This document shows, piece by piece, positions 6,030 through 7,123 of a stretch of 7,123 nucleotides of DNA. The notes under the pieces were generated by a model, which was given only the letters and a program-made list of their open reading frames with translations, had not been told where the DNA came from and did no database searches. The position numbers were made by a program, and so were the translations under genes. The stretch's first letter is position 1. The number at the start of each line of letters is the position of its first letter. Origin of the DNA: Acidobacteriota bacterium (GTDB lineage: Bacteria > Acidobacteriota > Vicinamibacteria > Vicinamibacterales > 2-12-FULL-66-21); NCBI GenBank assembly GCA_020200195.1, contig JAIVJE010000207.1, positions 1 through 7,123 on the forward strand. The letters are read 5' to 3'.

Positions 6030-6048
6030 GCCGCCGCGGCCAGGCGGC
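6030..6048. other. GC-rich hairpin in the asparaginase/small-ORF intergenic region
   Basis: GCCGCC (6030-6035) and GGCGGC (6043-6048) form a 6-bp stem with a 7-base loop; ATGCCG (6021-6026) and CGGCAT (6045-6050) offer an alternative pairing. No T-run follows. The rest of 5902-6088 holds the candidate -10 site and the SD of the small ORF, and nothing else I can recognise. Confidence 0.3.
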
Positions 6049-6088
6049 ATCCCCCTTGCCCCTCGGAGGTGCTTCGGGAGGACATCAA

Positions 6089-6175
6089 ATGTTCGGTATT
6101 GCAGCGATTCTCATTGGCGTCGTGGGCATGTTCTACGTTCGCCGCCGCTTCACGCGCAAAAAGCAGTCTGTCTAG
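6089..6175 (+). CDS. Putative 28-residue single-span basic membrane peptide
   Basis: ATG at 6089 follows a strong SD, GGGAGG (6076-6081), at seven bases. The peptide has a hydrophobic stretch MFGIAAILIGVVGMFYV followed by a basic tail RRRFTRKKQSV. That is the layout of a small one-pass inner-membrane protein with its C-terminus inside by the positive-inside rule. It stands alone, divergent from the asparaginase operon and convergent with the M1 aminopeptidase gene (four bases between stops). I recognise no family. The combination of SD, start, membrane segment and charge asymmetry makes a real gene plausible, but its small size makes chance possible. Confidence 0.5.
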   Translation: MFGIAAILIGVVGMFYVRRRFTRKKQSV

Positions 6176-6179
6176 CACG

Positions 6180-7123
6180 TCAGGGACGCCGAGTTCCACT
6201 GGACCGGAACAGGTCGTCGGCTGACGCCAGCACGACGCGCCGGAGGCGTTCGGGATAGTCTGGCCGGATCTCCGCCAGGAAGCGGGTCACGGTGAGCGCG
6301 GCGCTTGGGGACCTATGTCCGCTGAGCGTCGCGTCAATCCACCGCTTCGGGAAGAAGATGTCACCGGTCTGCTGGATCTCGCGCAGCATCGCGAGGCTCC
6401 TCGCGATGTATTTCTCCGACACCGCCGCTCTCAGCGGGTGGTGAAGATACGTCAGGCCTTCGAGCACCCACGGCTCCCGGCGCCGGTTCCGCACGTCCGC
6501 AAGGCTCTCGAAAAACTGTTCTCGCACTTCCGAATCGGGCGACAGCGCTGGCAGCACGAACGCGAACCGAGCCCGGCGATCGGGGTTCTCGATGCGCGCG
6601 AGCTGTGTCGAGAGGATCTCGTTCCACGCAGGGACTTCGCGCACCGCGAGCTCGAGCGCCAGCGCGATGTAGTCCGGTTCCGCCAGCGTGAGTCCCTGAA
6701 CGGCGTCAGTCTTGCGCCAGACACGCTCCAGCCACTCCAGCACGGGCCGCGAGTGCGCGGTATCGCGCAACGTCGCAAACCATGCGGCTTTGCGGCTTTC
6801 AGTCGGCGCGGCGTCCAGTCCCGCGCGGAGCACGCGTTCGATCTCCGGCGCGACGGCGGCACGTTCGTCCGCGCTCAGGAATTTCCAGAACGCCTGCCTG
6901 GTGAACGTCAGCACTCGCTGCACGTTCAGTTCGTCAGTCTCGCCTGGCAGCGCGCGCAGCGCCAGGCCGACGACGTCGCGCACGCTCACACGATCCTCCA
7001 GCATGGCCTCCCAGAGCGTCAGCCAGGCACCTCCACGAGTGCGGCCGTTCTCGAGCTCTGGAAGATGTCGCGCCAGATAATCGAGGCTGCGCGCATCGAG
7101 ATCGAAGCGCCCATACCCCACAC
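6180..7123 (-). CDS. M1 family aminopeptidase, C-terminal part (ERAP1_C-like helical domain); 5' end outside window
   Basis: The reading frame is open to the window edge, so the start and the metallopeptidase domain (GAMEN and HEXXH motifs) lie outside. About 314 residues are visible. They form the all-helical C-terminal domain of M1 aminopeptidases: RGGAWLTLWEAMLEDRV, LPGETDELNVQRVL, WLERVWRKTDAVQGLTLAEP, RRREPWVLEGLTYLHHPLR, and a close with TGDIFFPKRWIDATLSGHRS and SADDLFR. The domain caps the active-site cavity and controls peptide access in relatives of aminopeptidase N. The stop is four bases from the stop of the convergent small ORF, with no obvious terminator. No frame interruption is visible. 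Cellular location cannot be judged because the N-terminus is missing. Confidence 0.88.
   Translation of the reverse strand, partial: VGYGRFDLDARSLDYLARHLPELENGRTRGGAWLTLWEAMLEDRVSVRDVVGLALRALPGETDELNVQRVLTFTRQAFWKFLSADERAAVAPEIERVLRAGLDAAPTESRKAAWFATLRDTAHSRPVLEWLERVWRKTDAVQGLTLAEPDYIALALELAVREVPAWNEILSTQLARIENPDRRARFAFVLPALSPDSEVREQFFESLADVRNRRREPWVLEGLTYLHHPLRAAVSEKYIARSLAMLREIQQTGDIFFPKRWIDATLSGHRSPSAALTVTRFLAEIRPDYPERLRRVVLASADDLFRSSGTRRP

Noticed and set aside
6021..6050. Rho-independent terminator
   Set aside because: The GC stem is followed by CCCCC and not by a T-run, and no gene ends immediately before it.

Overview
The window is GC-rich and densely coded, from a bacterium with tightly packed operons, Shine-Dalgarno (SD) starts, ATGA stop/start overlaps and TACAAT-type -10 elements. 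Gene content and the GTGCA-rich intergenic palindrome would suit an acidobacterial (Vicinamibacteria-like) soil genome. That placement is inference; no rRNA or lineage marker is present. I found no rRNA, tRNA, CRISPR array, transposase or phage gene, and no clearly new defence or biosynthetic system.

Region 1 (1-1626, + strand) is a membrane-stress-like pair. It holds the 3' part of a YdjI/virion-core-type SPFH protein that ends in an excisionase-like helix-turn-helix. One base later comes a double zinc-ribbon protein with a C-terminal membrane anchor. The arrangement recalls the ydjG/ydjI part of the Bacillus pspA-ydjGHI operon.

Region 2 (1699-2326) is an msrA gene with every catalytic-core residue. 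It stops early, losing the C-terminal tail and recycling cysteines, 12 bases before a 112-bp GTGCA-rich imperfect palindrome.

Region 3 (2334-3729, + strand) is a second and different SPFH module: a YbbJ-like NfeD protein overlapping a QmcA/paraslipin by ATGA, probably read from a TACAAT promoter at the edge of the palindrome.

Region 4 (3761-5901, - strand) is an operon of a single-domain asparaginase, a YbdL-like methionine aminotransferase and a small AAA/ABC-type ATPase. The asparaginase is intact. The aminotransferase lacks about 45 codons, with a frame change. The ATPase has two compensating homopolymer frameshifts around Walker A and has lost the segment that should carry the signature and Walker B motifs. 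With msrA, three genes within about 3.7 kb are each missing a segment, which points to local gene decay or to assembly/consensus error.

Region 5 (6021-7123) holds a hairpin and a 28-codon ORF with a strong SD encoding a possible single-span basic membrane peptide. Convergent with it is the 3' part of an M1-family aminopeptidase whose catalytic domain lies beyond the window.
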